Source: Chromohalobacter sp. 296-RDG
GTDB taxonomy: Bacteria > Pseudomonadota > Gammaproteobacteria > Pseudomonadales > Halomonadaceae
DNA: 39,856 bases
Assembly (NCBI RefSeq): GCF_029889885.1
Contig: NZ_JARANY010000026.1
Span: 1-39,856, forward strand
Direction of reading: 5' to 3'
The position numbers and the translations under genes are program-made. The notes under the pieces were generated by a model. The model worked only from the letters and a program-made list of their open reading frames with translations, did not search any database and was not told the DNA's origin. Shown piece after piece: positions 16,544 through 27,877 of the stretch (within the stretch, counting starts at the first letter, position 1; the number at the start of each line of letters is the position of its first letter).

Positions 16544-17020
16544 TCAGTGGCTGGGGGAAGAAGTATCCGTCGAAGACGTGCCGTCGACGTTTGGCGGGGT
16601 GACCTGATCGGCATAGCACGGCGAAGACGCGGGTGTGTGATCGCCGGCCTCGCGGTCTTCGTCTGCTAATGCCTTGAGCAGCATGTCGCGTAGCAGAGGG
16701 AGGTGTGAATGCTCCGGTTCTCGGGAGGCGGTCAGCAAGGTGAGCGTGCCTTCGCGCGTCCAGCGCATGAGGGGTAGCAAGACGTCGGGATCGTCCTCGA
16801 CTTCCCAACGATAGCGATGGCTGAACACGGTGTCGTTGAGCTCTCCTTGGTGCCAGGAGCGGCGCAAGCCGTTGGAGGGTGAGGCGTCGCGGTACCAGTC
16901 GGTGAGGTGCAGCGATTCACGGCGCTTGCCGCGTGGCCATAGGCGATCGACGAGAACACGGGCACCATCGTTTTCCTCGGCGGCCTGATAGATACGTTTG
17001 AGTGCGATCGTATACGACAT
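16544..17020 (-). CDS. DUF488 (YeaO-like) protein with extended C-terminus (158 aa)
   Basis: The core carries the family motifs RVLVDRLWPRG, WYRDASPS and LTLLTASREPEHSHL. YeaO-like proteins usually run to about 115-125 residues. Here a polar, Ser/Thr/Pro-rich tail of about 35 residues follows and looks disordered. The function of the family is not established. The ATG at 17020 has AAGGAG upstream. It lies downstream of holA in the same direction but with its own ribosome site, and holA's usual neighbour nadD is absent here. Confidence 0.82.
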   Translation of the reverse strand: MSYTIALKRIYQAAEENDGARVLVDRLWPRGKRRESLHLTDWYRDASPSNGLRRSWHQGELNDTVFSHRYRWEVEDDPDVLLPLMRWTREGTLTLLTASREPEHSHLPLLRDMLLKALADEDREAGDHTPASSPCYADQVTPPNVDGTSSTDTSSPSH

Positions 17021-17071
17021 CCCAGCGCTCCTTCGCTTGATACGTGCCCTTTGCCAGATGGAAATGTCGAC

Positions 17072-18130
17072 CTAGGTGATACGATAGGAATAGACCATTT
17101 CGGCCAGAGGACCACGCCCACCGGCCAAGGTGAGCGACAAGTCGTGAAGCCCCTCCCAGACGGGTAACGCCGCGGCGCCCTTGATGGCCAGGTCCAGGCG
17201 CTGTGCGAACAATAACAGCTTGTGTAGCCGCTTGAGCGGCATCCGCTTCAAGGCCTGCTGGTAAAGCGGACGCCGCTTGTCGGGGATCGGCGGACGCTGT
17301 GACTTGCAGGCGTGATCGAGGCTTTGCCCTTGATCGAGATGTTGCGCCAGCGAAAGGAAGATGCGCAACTCGCGCGTCAATGCCCAGAGTACCACCGGCG
17401 CTTCGATGCCTTCGCCGCGCAATCCGCTGACGATGCGCGAGACGCGCACGCGGTCGCCGCGCAAGCAGGCGTCGATCAGCGTGAAGACATCGTAGCGTGC
17501 GTTGTCCTCCACGCCGCCGGCAATGGCCTGGGTATCGAGCCGGGCATTGGGCGGATTGAGTAGCGCCAGCTTCTGCAGCTCCTGGTCGGCGGCCAGCAGG
17601 TTGCCTTCGGTACGCTCGCCGAGCAGACGTGCTGCGTCCATGTCCATCGACAGCCCATGACGGCTCGCGCGATCTCGCACCCAGAAGTGCAGGCGCTGGT
17701 GATCCACTGGCCAAACTGGGACGAATACGCCGAGCTTGTCCAGCGCCTTGAACCAGGCGCTGGATTGCGCGCGTCGGTCGAGACGCCCGCTGCTGATCAG
17801 GAGGATGTCGTCGCTGTCCTTGGCCTGTCGGGCGTAGGCGTCAAGTGCCTTGGCACCTTCTTGCCCTGGTGACTGGCTGCCCAGGCGCAACTCGATGAGC
17901 TTGCTCGAGGCAAACAACGACATGCTCGCTGCCGACTCCGTGAGCCGTCCCCACTGAAAGCCATTTTCCACGTGGAGTACCTCGCGTTCCTCGACACCAC
18001 GCTGGCGTGCCGCGGCGCGGATAGCGTCGCACGCTTCCATGTGGATCAACGGCTCGTCGCCGGCGACGATGTAGACTGGCTGGAGGCGCTTGCCGAGCGC
18101 CTCGTCGAGCTTGTCGGGAAAAACTTTCAT
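17072..18130 (-). CDS. holA: DNA polymerase III delta subunit (352 aa)
   Basis: HolA is the delta subunit of the clamp-loader complex that opens the beta sliding clamp for DNA replication. Length and motifs fit: YIVAGDEPLIHMEA near the N-terminus, an AAA+-like core with EGNLLAADQELQKLAL, and a helical C-terminal collar domain with GRGPLAEMVYSY at the end. The start ATG overlaps the lptE stop (ATGA), so the pair is translationally coupled. The order leuS-lptE-holA is conserved in gammaproteobacteria. Confidence 0.95.
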   Translation of the reverse strand: MKVFPDKLDEALGKRLQPVYIVAGDEPLIHMEACDAIRAAARQRGVEEREVLHVENGFQWGRLTESAASMSLFASSKLIELRLGSQSPGQEGAKALDAYARQAKDSDDILLISSGRLDRRAQSSAWFKALDKLGVFVPVWPVDHQRLHFWVRDRASRHGLSMDMDAARLLGERTEGNLLAADQELQKLALLNPPNARLDTQAIAGGVEDNARYDVFTLIDACLRGDRVRVSRIVSGLRGEGIEAPVVLWALTRELRIFLSLAQHLDQGQSLDHACKSQRPPIPDKRRPLYQQALKRMPLKRLHKLLLFAQRLDLAIKGAAALPVWEGLHDLSLTLAGGRGPLAEMVYSYRIT

Positions 18131-18621
18131 GGCGTCTCAAGCGCGCGCAGACGGTCGACGAGTTGCCGCGCCGCCTCCCGACGCAATGAATCGAGCGCTT
18201 CGTCGTGCAGTTCGTCCTGCGACAGCAGATTGTTGTTGTCGACGCTCAGCGTGGTGCTGGCCTCGAGAGTCTGCTGGTCGAGCAGGTAGGCGTTGTCTTC
18301 GCTGCGCTGTACCGAGAACGGCACGCTGAGGGTCAGGCGGCGTTCCTGATTCCCGCTGACTCCCTGAGTCAGGCGTGTCTCACGGACCTGCTCCTCGCTC
18401 AGGTTGACGCGTAGCGGGGCGTTGTCCTCGAGCGTGGTGCCGGTGCCTTTCAGCGCTTGTTCCACGGCGTCTTCGAAGCGTCCGTCGGGGGAGGACAGCG
18501 TCAGCGCGGGAATGTCGAGCGCGGCAGCGTCGAGCCCGCGCAGTTGAAAACCGCACCCGGCGAGCAATGTCGTCAGGGTCAGCAGGAGCAGAGATCGGAT
18601 GATGAGCGAACGGCGCTTCAC
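18127..18621 (-). CDS. lptE: LPS-assembly lipoprotein LptE (164 aa)
   Basis: LptE is the outer-membrane lipoprotein that plugs the LptD barrel and helps insert lipopolysaccharide into the outer leaflet. A lipoprotein signal is clear, with lipobox LAGC and lipidated C23, followed by GFQLRG, the usual start of the mature protein. Translation begins at GTG 18621, preceded by a strong AAGGAGG. The gene lies 57 bases after leuS, with a hairpin between them, and overlaps holA by four bases. Confidence 0.93.
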   Translation of the reverse strand: MKRRSLIIRSLLLLTLTTLLAGCGFQLRGLDAAALDIPALTLSSPDGRFEDAVEQALKGTGTTLEDNAPLRVNLSEEQVRETRLTQGVSGNQERRLTLSVPFSVQRSEDNAYLLDQQTLEASTTLSVDNNNLLSQDELHDEALDSLRREAARQLVDRLRALETP

Positions 18622-18643
18622 GCAGGCCTCCTTGAGGGCTTGG

Positions 18644-18666
18644 GCCCGCCCCTATGAGGAGCGGGC
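18644..18666 (-). repeat. Hairpin between leuS and lptE
   Basis: GCCCGCCCCT (18644-18653) pairs with AGGAGCGGGC (18657-18666) with one mismatch and a three-base loop. No T-run follows, so partial attenuation or transcript stabilisation is more likely than termination. Confidence 0.45.
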
Positions 18667-18678
18667 GTATGGGCCGAG

Positions 18679-21348
<2,670 letters not shown>

Positions 21349-21428
21349 TTACGACAGGCCGTCAGGATACCCCAGTCATGCGCCTACAGGTAGGGGCATG
21401 GCGTCGACGACAGATCAGGAGAAGCGTT

Positions 21429-21938
21429 ATGAGCGAACGTCACGATCAAGAGCATCGTCTGAGCCGCGCCTATGAGCGGGTTCTCGGGCGTCTCGAAAAA
21501 GGTGCTGGCGATCTGTCCTGGGAGTCGTTGCAGCGCGAAATGGACGACGCCATCGAGTTCGAGGCGGAACTCGAGACCTACACCAAGGATGAATTGGCCT
21601 TGCTGCGTGCCTGGGTCGAGCGCGATATGCGTGACTTGCGGGGGTTCCTGGCGCGAGGCGGCGAGGGCATTGCTACCTGGCTGGGCATCGATCTGAGTAC
21701 CATTTCGCGGCGAGTCACCGAGGCGCTGTTTTCCATCGCTGACCGTACCGCCGTCGACCGAGCCCGCTTCGAGGACGATCTCGAAGCGGCGCGCGCGGAT
21801 TATGTCGAAGGTGAGATGGCCGTGCCCGGCCGTATGCGTTGCGTACACTGTGACGCGGAAGTCGTGCTTGAATCGATCACCCGCCTCGAGCCCTGCCATC
21901 AGTGCGGGCATCGTTACTTCGCGCGGACCAGTAGCTAA
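21429..21938 (+). CDS. ybeL: YbeL-like zinc-ribbon protein (169 aa)
   Basis: This soluble protein has a long, charged, helix-rich N-terminal part (about residues 1-130) and a C-terminal zinc ribbon with two Cys pairs, C138/C141 and C156/C159. It fits the YbeL/DUF1451 family, whose function is unknown; E. coli ybeL also lies beside leuS. The ATG at 21429 follows AGGAG at about 21417-21421; frames extending further upstream lack a ribosome site. It is transcribed away from leuS. Confidence 0.85.
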   Translation: MSERHDQEHRLSRAYERVLGRLEKGAGDLSWESLQREMDDAIEFEAELETYTKDELALLRAWVERDMRDLRGFLARGGEGIATWLGIDLSTISRRVTEALFSIADRTAVDRARFEDDLEAARADYVEGEMAVPGRMRCVHCDAEVVLESITRLEPCHQCGHRYFARTSS

Positions 21939-21957
21939 ATAAGCGCGGAATGCAAAA

Positions 21958-22011
21958 GACGCCGTATTGGAAAGGTGCGCTGCATGCGCAAGCCTTGGAA
22001 AATACGGCGTC
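21958..22011 (-). terminator. Long intrinsic terminator between ybeL and the MHS transporter
   Basis: GACGCCGTATT (21958-21968) and AATACGGCGTC (22001-22011) form a perfect 11-bp outer stem. The inner part pairs again (AAGG, TGCGC / GCGCA, CCTT). On the minus strand a run of four T follows (complement of 21954-21957), so it mainly terminates the leftward transporter gene, and it may serve ybeL too. Confidence 0.65.
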
Positions 22012-22020
22012 GCTATCGGG

Positions 22021-23382
22021 TCAGTTCATGCGCATGGAGAGTGACTCCGAACGCTCTTCCCAATCGTCGTCTTCATGCAGTGAGCGCCTGGATGATTCTG
22101 GCAATTTCAGGCCACCCCACAACGCCAGCAGTGAGATGACAAGTAAGTAAAACGCGGGTGAAAGAGAATTGTCTGTCACATCGATTAACCAGGTCGCAAT
22201 GAGCGGGGCCGTGCCGCCAAACACGGTATACGCCACGTTATAGCACAGGGCAGAAGCCGTATAGCGTACGCGGGTGGGGAATTGTTCGGAGAGCAGTACG
22301 GCGGTGACGACGTTACAGACGACAGCCCCTATGGCCATCATGATGGCGCCCAGCATGGCGCTCCACAATTCTCCGCTACCGGCCAATAAGTAAGCAGGGA
22401 ATACCGCAATCATGAGACTCAACCCCGCAGTGAGTATCGTTCTGCGGCGGCCCACCCAGTCTGAATAGCGTCCAATAATCGGACATAGAAAAGCGGCAAA
22501 GATCAAGGCTCCCAGACTAGCCAATAGAGAAGCCGTGCGCGTAGCGTCACCTTCCACCTTCATGTAAGTCGTAAAATATGTCGTGAACATATAAAACGAT
22601 AAAGCCGTGGCCGAGATGAAAGCGCCCAGGCAAAGCAAGGTGCGGCCATGTTCACGGATAGTTTCCCGCAAGGGGGCGTGGTGAGTCACTGGCTGGGATT
22701 TCAGCATCTGAAAGATGGGCGACTCATCCAGCCGTAAGCGCATATAAAGACCAATGAGTCCCAATGGCGCTGCGATTAGGAAGGGGAGCCGCCATCCCCA
22801 GTTCTGTAATGTCGCCTCTGACATGACAAGGTCGATGCAATACGCAAGCCCGGCAGCTGTGGCAAAGGCCACGAACGTTGAGACAGGAACAAAGCTGCCG
22901 TAGCGTGCTTTCTTTTCTTGAGGAGCGTGTTCCATCACAAACGCGCAAGCACCTGCATATTCGCCGCCTGCTGAAAATCCCTGCAGGCAACGTGCCAGGG
23001 CTAATAACAACGGCGCGAGTAGACCGATGCTGGCATATGTAGGCAGTAGTCCGATCACTGTCGTGGAGCCTGCCATCATGATGACGGTTATTGAAAGTAC
23101 TCGCTTGCGGCCTATCTTATCCCCGAGCATGCCGAAGAAAAGTCCTCCAAGAGGCCTGAGAGCAAAAGAGACGGCAAATACTGCGAAGGTTTGTAGCAAT
23201 GCAAGAGTTGGGTTGCCAGGTGGGAAAAAATGCTGGGAAATGATGACCGCGAGAAACCCATATATCGCAAAGTCGAACCACTCGACGAAGTTGCCGATGG
23301 CTGAAGCAGCAATGACTTTTTTTAGTGTGGCGATATCGACATCGCCAATGTCCTGAGAATTTGAAGACGGAGGTGTGGACAT
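22021..23382 (-). CDS. MHS-family (ProP-like) proton symporter (453 aa)
   Basis: This inner-membrane major-facilitator protein of the metabolite:H+ symporter group has about 12 membrane segments. Family signatures include NFVEWFDFAIYG at the first segment, the loop GDKIGRKRVL and RCLQGFSAGGEYAGA. The group takes up proline/betaine, alpha-ketoglutarate, citrate, shikimate and similar compounds. It is divergent from betC, which makes choline-O-sulfate or another quaternary amine a reasonable substrate guess. E. coli ProP has a C-terminal coiled coil for osmosensing; here the tail is short and acidic, so ProP-style osmoregulation is unlikely. Confidence 0.85.
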   Translation of the reverse strand: MSTPPSSNSQDIGDVDIATLKKVIAASAIGNFVEWFDFAIYGFLAVIISQHFFPPGNPTLALLQTFAVFAVSFALRPLGGLFFGMLGDKIGRKRVLSITVIMMAGSTTVIGLLPTYASIGLLAPLLLALARCLQGFSAGGEYAGACAFVMEHAPQEKKARYGSFVPVSTFVAFATAAGLAYCIDLVMSEATLQNWGWRLPFLIAAPLGLIGLYMRLRLDESPIFQMLKSQPVTHHAPLRETIREHGRTLLCLGAFISATALSFYMFTTYFTTYMKVEGDATRTASLLASLGALIFAAFLCPIIGRYSDWVGRRRTILTAGLSLMIAVFPAYLLAGSGELWSAMLGAIMMAIGAVVCNVVTAVLLSEQFPTRVRYTASALCYNVAYTVFGGTAPLIATWLIDVTDNSLSPAFYLLVISLLALWGGLKLPESSRRSLHEDDDWEERSESLSMRMN

Positions 23383-23807
23383 GATGGCACTCCATGCGAG
23401 ATGAAAGGCGAGATTGTTGTTAGAGCCCGTGCCTTTGGAGTACGACTAAAGGCCTATAACCCCGTCGACGATAGCCTGAGTCTTTGCCTATAAAGGTAAT
23501 GTAAGCGACTGCTATATAGCTGGAAGCGACGCGCTTATATGCGCGTAAGACGACGGTGCGTCCCATGCCTACGCGGCATGAAACACATTCCGGTTGCGTT
23601 TAGTGGCTCCCAGACCAAGCATAACGAATGCGCTGCGGTGGCCTGTTACGAGACTTTCTGGTCAGTTCGTTGGGAGGGCAATGTGAGTTGGGTCTTAGGG
23701 GTCAAATAAATCTCTGGTCTGTCGATTCCAGGAACGTCACTGTAGGGAGTTGGAAGTGGCCTTGTACGCTGCTTCGACGCTAACAATACTCGCCGGGGAG
23801 GTTTCCC
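23383..23807. promoter_or_regulatory. Divergent intergenic region between the MHS transporter and betC
   Basis: No gene is seen in these 425 bases. The region holds several dyads: ACGCGC-ttatat-GCGCGT (23529-23546), CATGCC-tacgc-GGCATG (23564-23580), and a wider GCCTTT/AAAGGC pair (about 23429-23454). They are candidate operators for shared control of uptake and hydrolysis; none matches a binding site that I can name. A strong GGGGAGG precedes betC. Confidence 0.4.
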
Positions 23808-25322
23808 ATGACGCAACCCAACGTACTGGTCCTGATGGCCGACCAACTCAACGGCACGTTGTTCGAGAACGGTCCTGCCGATTTCCTGCATGCCCCCAAT
23901 CTCAAGAAGCTGGCCAAACGCTCGGTCAACTTCAACAATGCCTATACGCCGAGTTATTTGTGCGCACCGGGGCGGGCTGCTTTCATGTCGAGCCAGTTGC
24001 CGAGCCGCACCGGGGTATATGATAACGCTGCAGAATTTCCCTCCAGCGTGCCCACCTGGGCGCATCATCTGCGCCGTGCCGGCTATTCGACCTGCCTGTC
24101 GGGCAAAATGCACTTCGTCGGCCCCGATCAGCTCCACGGCTTCGAGACGCGCCTGACCACCGATGTCTATCCCGCCGATTTCGGCTGGACACCGGACTAC
24201 ACCAAGCCGGGCGAGCGTATCGACTGGTGGTACCACAATCTGGGCTCGGTGACCGGAGCAGGCGTTGCCGAGATATCCAATCAGATGGAATACGACGATG
24301 AGGTCGCCTTCCATGCTGAGCAGAAGCTGTACGATCTTTCGCGCGGTCACGACGAGCGTCCCTGGGCACTCTGCGTCAGCTTCACCCACCCGCACGATCC
24401 TTATGTAGCACGTCGCAAGTATTGGGATCTGTATAACGACTGCGCCTATCTCGAGCCGCAGCAAGGCCCAGTACCGTTCAAGGAACTGGACCCGCACTCC
24501 CAGCGTGTTTTCGAGGCCAACGATTATACTAAGTTCGATATCCAGCCTCAGGATGTGCGCAACGCGCGCCAAGGCTATTTTGCCAACATTTCCTATGTCG
24601 ACGATAAGATCGGCGGCATTCTGGATGTGCTCGAACGCACGCGCATGCTCGACAACACGATCATCGTGGTCTGCGCTGACCACGGCGACATGCTTGGCGA
24701 GAAGGGCCTATGGTTCAAGATGAGCCCCTATGAAGGTTCTTCGCGTGTACCACTGATGCTTTCCGCACCGGGGATCGAGCCGCGCAATGTCGACGACCCT
24801 GTGTCGATCGTCGACATCAACACCACCATTGCCGACTTCGTCGGGATCGATCTGTCCTCGATCGCGCCCTATACCGATGGTCAGTCGTTGCTGCCTCTGG
24901 CCAAGGGCGAGAAGCGTGATGCACCGGTATACATGGAATACGCCGCCGAGGGCAGCTATTCGCCGATCGTGACGATCCGCGAGGGTAAGTGGAAATTCAA
25001 TCACTGCGAGATCGACCCGCCGCAGCTGTTCGATATGGAAGCCGATCCGCTGGAACAGCACAACCTGGCGGAGAATCCCGACTACGCTGAGAAGCTGGCC
25101 GAATATCAGGCCAAGGTGCACGAACGCTGGGACATGGCCAAGTTCGATGCCGATGTGCGCGCCTCCCAGGCACAACGTCTGCTTGTCTACGAAGCACTGC
25201 GTAACGGTCATTACTATCCTTGGGACTATCAGCCGTTGCAGGATGCTTCCGAGCGTTACATGCGTAACCACATGGACCTGAACGAGGTCGAGGAAGCCCA
25301 GCGTTATCCGCGCGGTGAGTAA
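23808..25322 (+). CDS. betC: Choline sulfatase (504 aa)
   Basis: BetC hydrolyses choline-O-sulfate to choline and sulfate, supplying choline for glycine betaine synthesis and sulfate as a nutrient. It is a type I sulfatase with the formylglycine motif CAPGR at 52-56 (C52 is the residue to be modified) and metal-binding DQ near residue 12. The blocks NAAEFPSSVPTWAHHLRRAG and GKMHFVGPDQLHGFE are characteristic of choline sulfatases. No signal peptide is seen, so it is cytoplasmic. It is divergent from an MHS transporter. The other bet genes (betA, betB, betI) are not in the window. Confidence 0.93.
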   Translation: MTQPNVLVLMADQLNGTLFENGPADFLHAPNLKKLAKRSVNFNNAYTPSYLCAPGRAAFMSSQLPSRTGVYDNAAEFPSSVPTWAHHLRRAGYSTCLSGKMHFVGPDQLHGFETRLTTDVYPADFGWTPDYTKPGERIDWWYHNLGSVTGAGVAEISNQMEYDDEVAFHAEQKLYDLSRGHDERPWALCVSFTHPHDPYVARRKYWDLYNDCAYLEPQQGPVPFKELDPHSQRVFEANDYTKFDIQPQDVRNARQGYFANISYVDDKIGGILDVLERTRMLDNTIIVVCADHGDMLGEKGLWFKMSPYEGSSRVPLMLSAPGIEPRNVDDPVSIVDINTTIADFVGIDLSSIAPYTDGQSLLPLAKGEKRDAPVYMEYAAEGSYSPIVTIREGKWKFNHCEIDPPQLFDMEADPLEQHNLAENPDYAEKLAEYQAKVHERWDMAKFDADVRASQAQRLLVYEALRNGHYYPWDYQPLQDASERYMRNHMDLNEVEEAQRYPRGE

Positions 25323-25368
25323 GACGATGGCGAATCACATCGTCTGAGCCAAGTCGGCAAGCAACATG

Positions 25369-25400
25369 AACGCCTGTGCCAGTCCGGTACGGGCGTTTTT
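25369..25400 (+). terminator. Rho-independent terminator after betC
   Basis: A stem of about 12 pairs starting with AACGCC and closing with GGCGTT is followed directly by TTTTT (25396-25400). A smaller hairpin (GACGAT / ATCGTC, 25323-25344) precedes it right after the stop codon. Confidence 0.75.
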
Positions 25401-25558
25401 CATGCATGCAGGATGGTTTCTCCCAGTGCCAGTGTCCCTGTGCCAGGCAGGTGTCAGGCAATGGCAAGGAGGCGCGATTGATCGTTCGGCCTCCTTGGGC
25501 ACGGGAAAAGTTTGATATCGTCACACCTCGAAGCAGCGACCATGACGAGGAGATAGGT

Positions 25559-26722
25559 ATGCACGACGAGGAGCTGCCCGATGCGATGGCGGCGATGTTG
25601 CTGACCGGGCATGGGGACATCGACAAGCTGGTCTATCGGCAGGATGTGTCCGTGCCGAGGCCCGCCAAAGGCGAGGTCCTGGTGCAGGTGACAGCGACAG
25701 CGAAGAACAATACCGACCGCAAGGCGCGAGAAGGGCTTTATCCGACCAAGGACAAGGGGGATACGACCTCGTTTCAGATCGGCGGTTCCCCGACACTGAC
25801 CTTTCCGCGGATTCAGGGTGCCGACGTGGCCGGGCACGTGGTCGCTGTCGGCGAGGATGTGAGCGCCGAGCGTATTGGTCAACGTGGGCTGCTGGACTTC
25901 AATATCTATGCCGATGACCGCTCCGATATCAATCTGACACCCGACTATTACGGGCATGGCGCCGATGGTGGCTTTGCCGAGTACATTGCCGTGCCGTCGG
26001 CGCAGTTCCACACAGTGGACAATCCTGAGCTGGCCGATGCCGAACTCGCGGCGATGGGTATGTGTTCCTATCAGACCGCACTGCACATGTTGAACGCGGC
26101 CAACGTCAAAGCCGGGGAGCGCGTACTGGTGACGGGCGCCAGCGGCGGAGTGGGCACGGCACTGATTCGGCTCTGTCGTATCATGGGCGCGACGCCTTAC
26201 GCACTGAGCCAACCGGACAAGGCAGAGGCACTTCTAGCGCTGGGTGCGGAAGCCGTGCTGGACCGCTCGGACATGCAGGATTTCACCGAGAAGGTGCGAG
26301 AACTGACGCAGGATCAGCCCATTGACGCGGTCATGGACTTGGTCGGGGGCGAGATGACCGACCGCTTCATCGACACCATGATCTTCGACATGAAACGTCG
26401 CACCACCAACCCACGCTTGAGCATCGCTGGGGCGAGTGGCGGTAATATCAGCGAGATCATGTGGACGCGGATTTATTTGTATCAGGTGCAGATATTCGGC
26501 GTTTCGCACGGTACACGCGACGAGGCCGAACAACTGGTGGCCTGGATTCGCGCGGGCCAGTTGAAGCCTGTCTTGCACGCGGCCTTCAAACTCTCCGAGC
26601 TGCACGATGCCGAGCGCTATTTCGTCAGTCGCAACAGCAACTACCTGGGCAAGATCGTGGTTGTCCCGGATTCGCAGTGGCAAGAACATGGCGCGCCCTA
26701 CGCGCTGAAGGAAGAAAAATGA
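25559..26722 (+). CDS. Medium-chain dehydrogenase/reductase, quinone-oxidoreductase-like (387 aa)
   Basis: This NAD(P)H-dependent oxidoreductase has an N-terminal GroES-like domain with FPRIQGADVAG and a Rossmann domain with TGASGGVGTALIRL (about 192-205). The usual catalytic-zinc Cys/His residues of alcohol dehydrogenases are not seen, so it may be zinc-independent. The ATG at 25559 has GAGGAG upstream. Its stop overlaps the start of the proline-racemase-like gene by four bases, so the two form a coupled pair and probably act in one pathway. A terminator separates it from betC, so a role in choline metabolism is not implied. Confidence 0.85.
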   Translation: MHDEELPDAMAAMLLTGHGDIDKLVYRQDVSVPRPAKGEVLVQVTATAKNNTDRKAREGLYPTKDKGDTTSFQIGGSPTLTFPRIQGADVAGHVVAVGEDVSAERIGQRGLLDFNIYADDRSDINLTPDYYGHGADGGFAEYIAVPSAQFHTVDNPELADAELAAMGMCSYQTALHMLNAANVKAGERVLVTGASGGVGTALIRLCRIMGATPYALSQPDKAEALLALGAEAVLDRSDMQDFTEKVRELTQDQPIDAVMDLVGGEMTDRFIDTMIFDMKRRTTNPRLSIAGASGGNISEIMWTRIYLYQVQIFGVSHGTRDEAEQLVAWIRAGQLKPVLHAAFKLSELHDAERYFVSRNSNYLGKIVVVPDSQWQEHGAPYALKEEK

Positions 26723-27807
26723 GCGAAGAACTGACACTGCAACTGATCGACCTGCATGCCGGCGGCGACGTCAGCCGTATCGTGACCGGGGGTATCGATC
26801 CGCTGCCGGGCAATACGGTGCGCGAGAAGATGGAGTACCTGCGCGAGGATGCCGATGGCCTGCGTCGGTTGTTGCTCAGCGAGCCCTATGGCATTCCCGA
26901 GATGTCGGTGGATCTGCTGGTTCCCGCCAGCGATCCGGAGGCCGAGGTGGGCTACATCATCATGGAGGTGATGGGCTATCCCATCTATTCCGGCTCCAAC
27001 ACCATCTGCACCGCCACGGCCGTGCTGGAAAGTGGCCTAGTGCCCAAGCGCGAGGGATACCAGCGCTTCATCCTGGAGTCCGCGGCCGGCCTGGTGCATA
27101 TCGAGGCGCGGGTGGAAAACGGTGTGGTGGAGGGCATCACCTGCGAAGGCTTGCCCAGCTATATCGATACCTATCGAGCCAGCATCCATGTGCCTGCGGT
27201 CGGGGACGTGACCTACAGCGTCGCCTACAGTGGAGGCTTCTACGCGATGGTGGATGCCGCCGAGCTGGGCTTCTCGTTGAACCGGGACGAGGAGGAACGG
27301 TTGGCGGAGTGCGCCCATGCCATCGTCGAGGCGATCCAGGCAGAGCGAGGCTTCTCGCACTACACCCTGGGCGATGTGGGGCCGTTGCCGTTCCTGCATT
27401 TCATGGGACCGGTCGAGCAGGTCGCGGACGGTTTTTTCCGCTCGCGGTCGACGACCTATGTGCATCCGGGGGTGATCTGTCGCAGCACGACCGGTACCGG
27501 CACTTCCGCACGCTTGGCCCTGATGCACTACGAAGGTTCCCTACAGCCGGGGGACAAGCTGGAGACCATTTCGCTGCGTGGTACAGGCTTCATCGGCGAG
27601 TTCACCGGCTCCCGGCAGGAAGGGGACCATCAGGTGGCCGAGAACACCATCACCGGGAAAGCCCATGTGCTGGCGCGCTCGGACATCGTCATCAACTGCA
27701 ACGATCCGCTGGTGGAGTGCGGCAGCCTGCATCATGTCCTCACCAGTGGGCATCGCAAGGCCGAGGTGGCACTGCCGGCCACCGAGGAAGTGTCACCGGC
27801 CGACTAG
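26719..27807 (+). CDS. Proline racemase-family protein with Ser/Thr in place of the catalytic cysteines (362 aa)
   Basis: This is a member of the family of proline racemase, 4-hydroxyproline 2-epimerase and trans-3-hydroxy-L-proline dehydratase. These use two residues on opposite faces of the substrate: Cys/Cys in racemases, Cys/Thr in the dehydratases. Here the first site reads YSGSNTIC, placing S91 at the Cys position. The second reads CRSTTGTGTSAR, placing T258 at the other Cys position and C254 where Asp usually stands. A Ser/Thr pair should not support normal racemisation; dehydration or another reaction is possible. ATG 26719 overlaps the dehydrogenase stop. The substrate is unknown. 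Confidence 0.85.
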   Translation: MSEELTLQLIDLHAGGDVSRIVTGGIDPLPGNTVREKMEYLREDADGLRRLLLSEPYGIPEMSVDLLVPASDPEAEVGYIIMEVMGYPIYSGSNTICTATAVLESGLVPKREGYQRFILESAAGLVHIEARVENGVVEGITCEGLPSYIDTYRASIHVPAVGDVTYSVAYSGGFYAMVDAAELGFSLNRDEEERLAECAHAIVEAIQAERGFSHYTLGDVGPLPFLHFMGPVEQVADGFFRSRSTTYVHPGVICRSTTGTGTSARLALMHYEGSLQPGDKLETISLRGTGFIGEFTGSRQEGDHQVAENTITGKAHVLARSDIVINCNDPLVECGSLHHVLTSGHRKAEVALPATEEVSPAD

Positions 27808-27818
27808 GTCCATTCCGG

Positions 27819-27848
27819 CATGACGCGTGGATTTCACCACGCGTCATG
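27819..27848. terminator. Bidirectional hairpin between convergent genes
   Basis: CATGACGCGTGG (27819-27830) and CCACGCGTCATG (27837-27848) form a perfect 12-bp stem with a six-base loop, between the racemase-like gene and lnt. No T-run is present; the terminator role is inferred from position. Confidence 0.6.
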
Positions 27849-27877
27849 TCGCGATAGGGCGTTGACCGAGACGCCTG

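Noticed and set aside
23646-24683. Minus-strand open frame of about 345 codons
   Set aside because: It is antisense to betC and extends into the intergenic region; composition is not protein-like and no start signal is seen.
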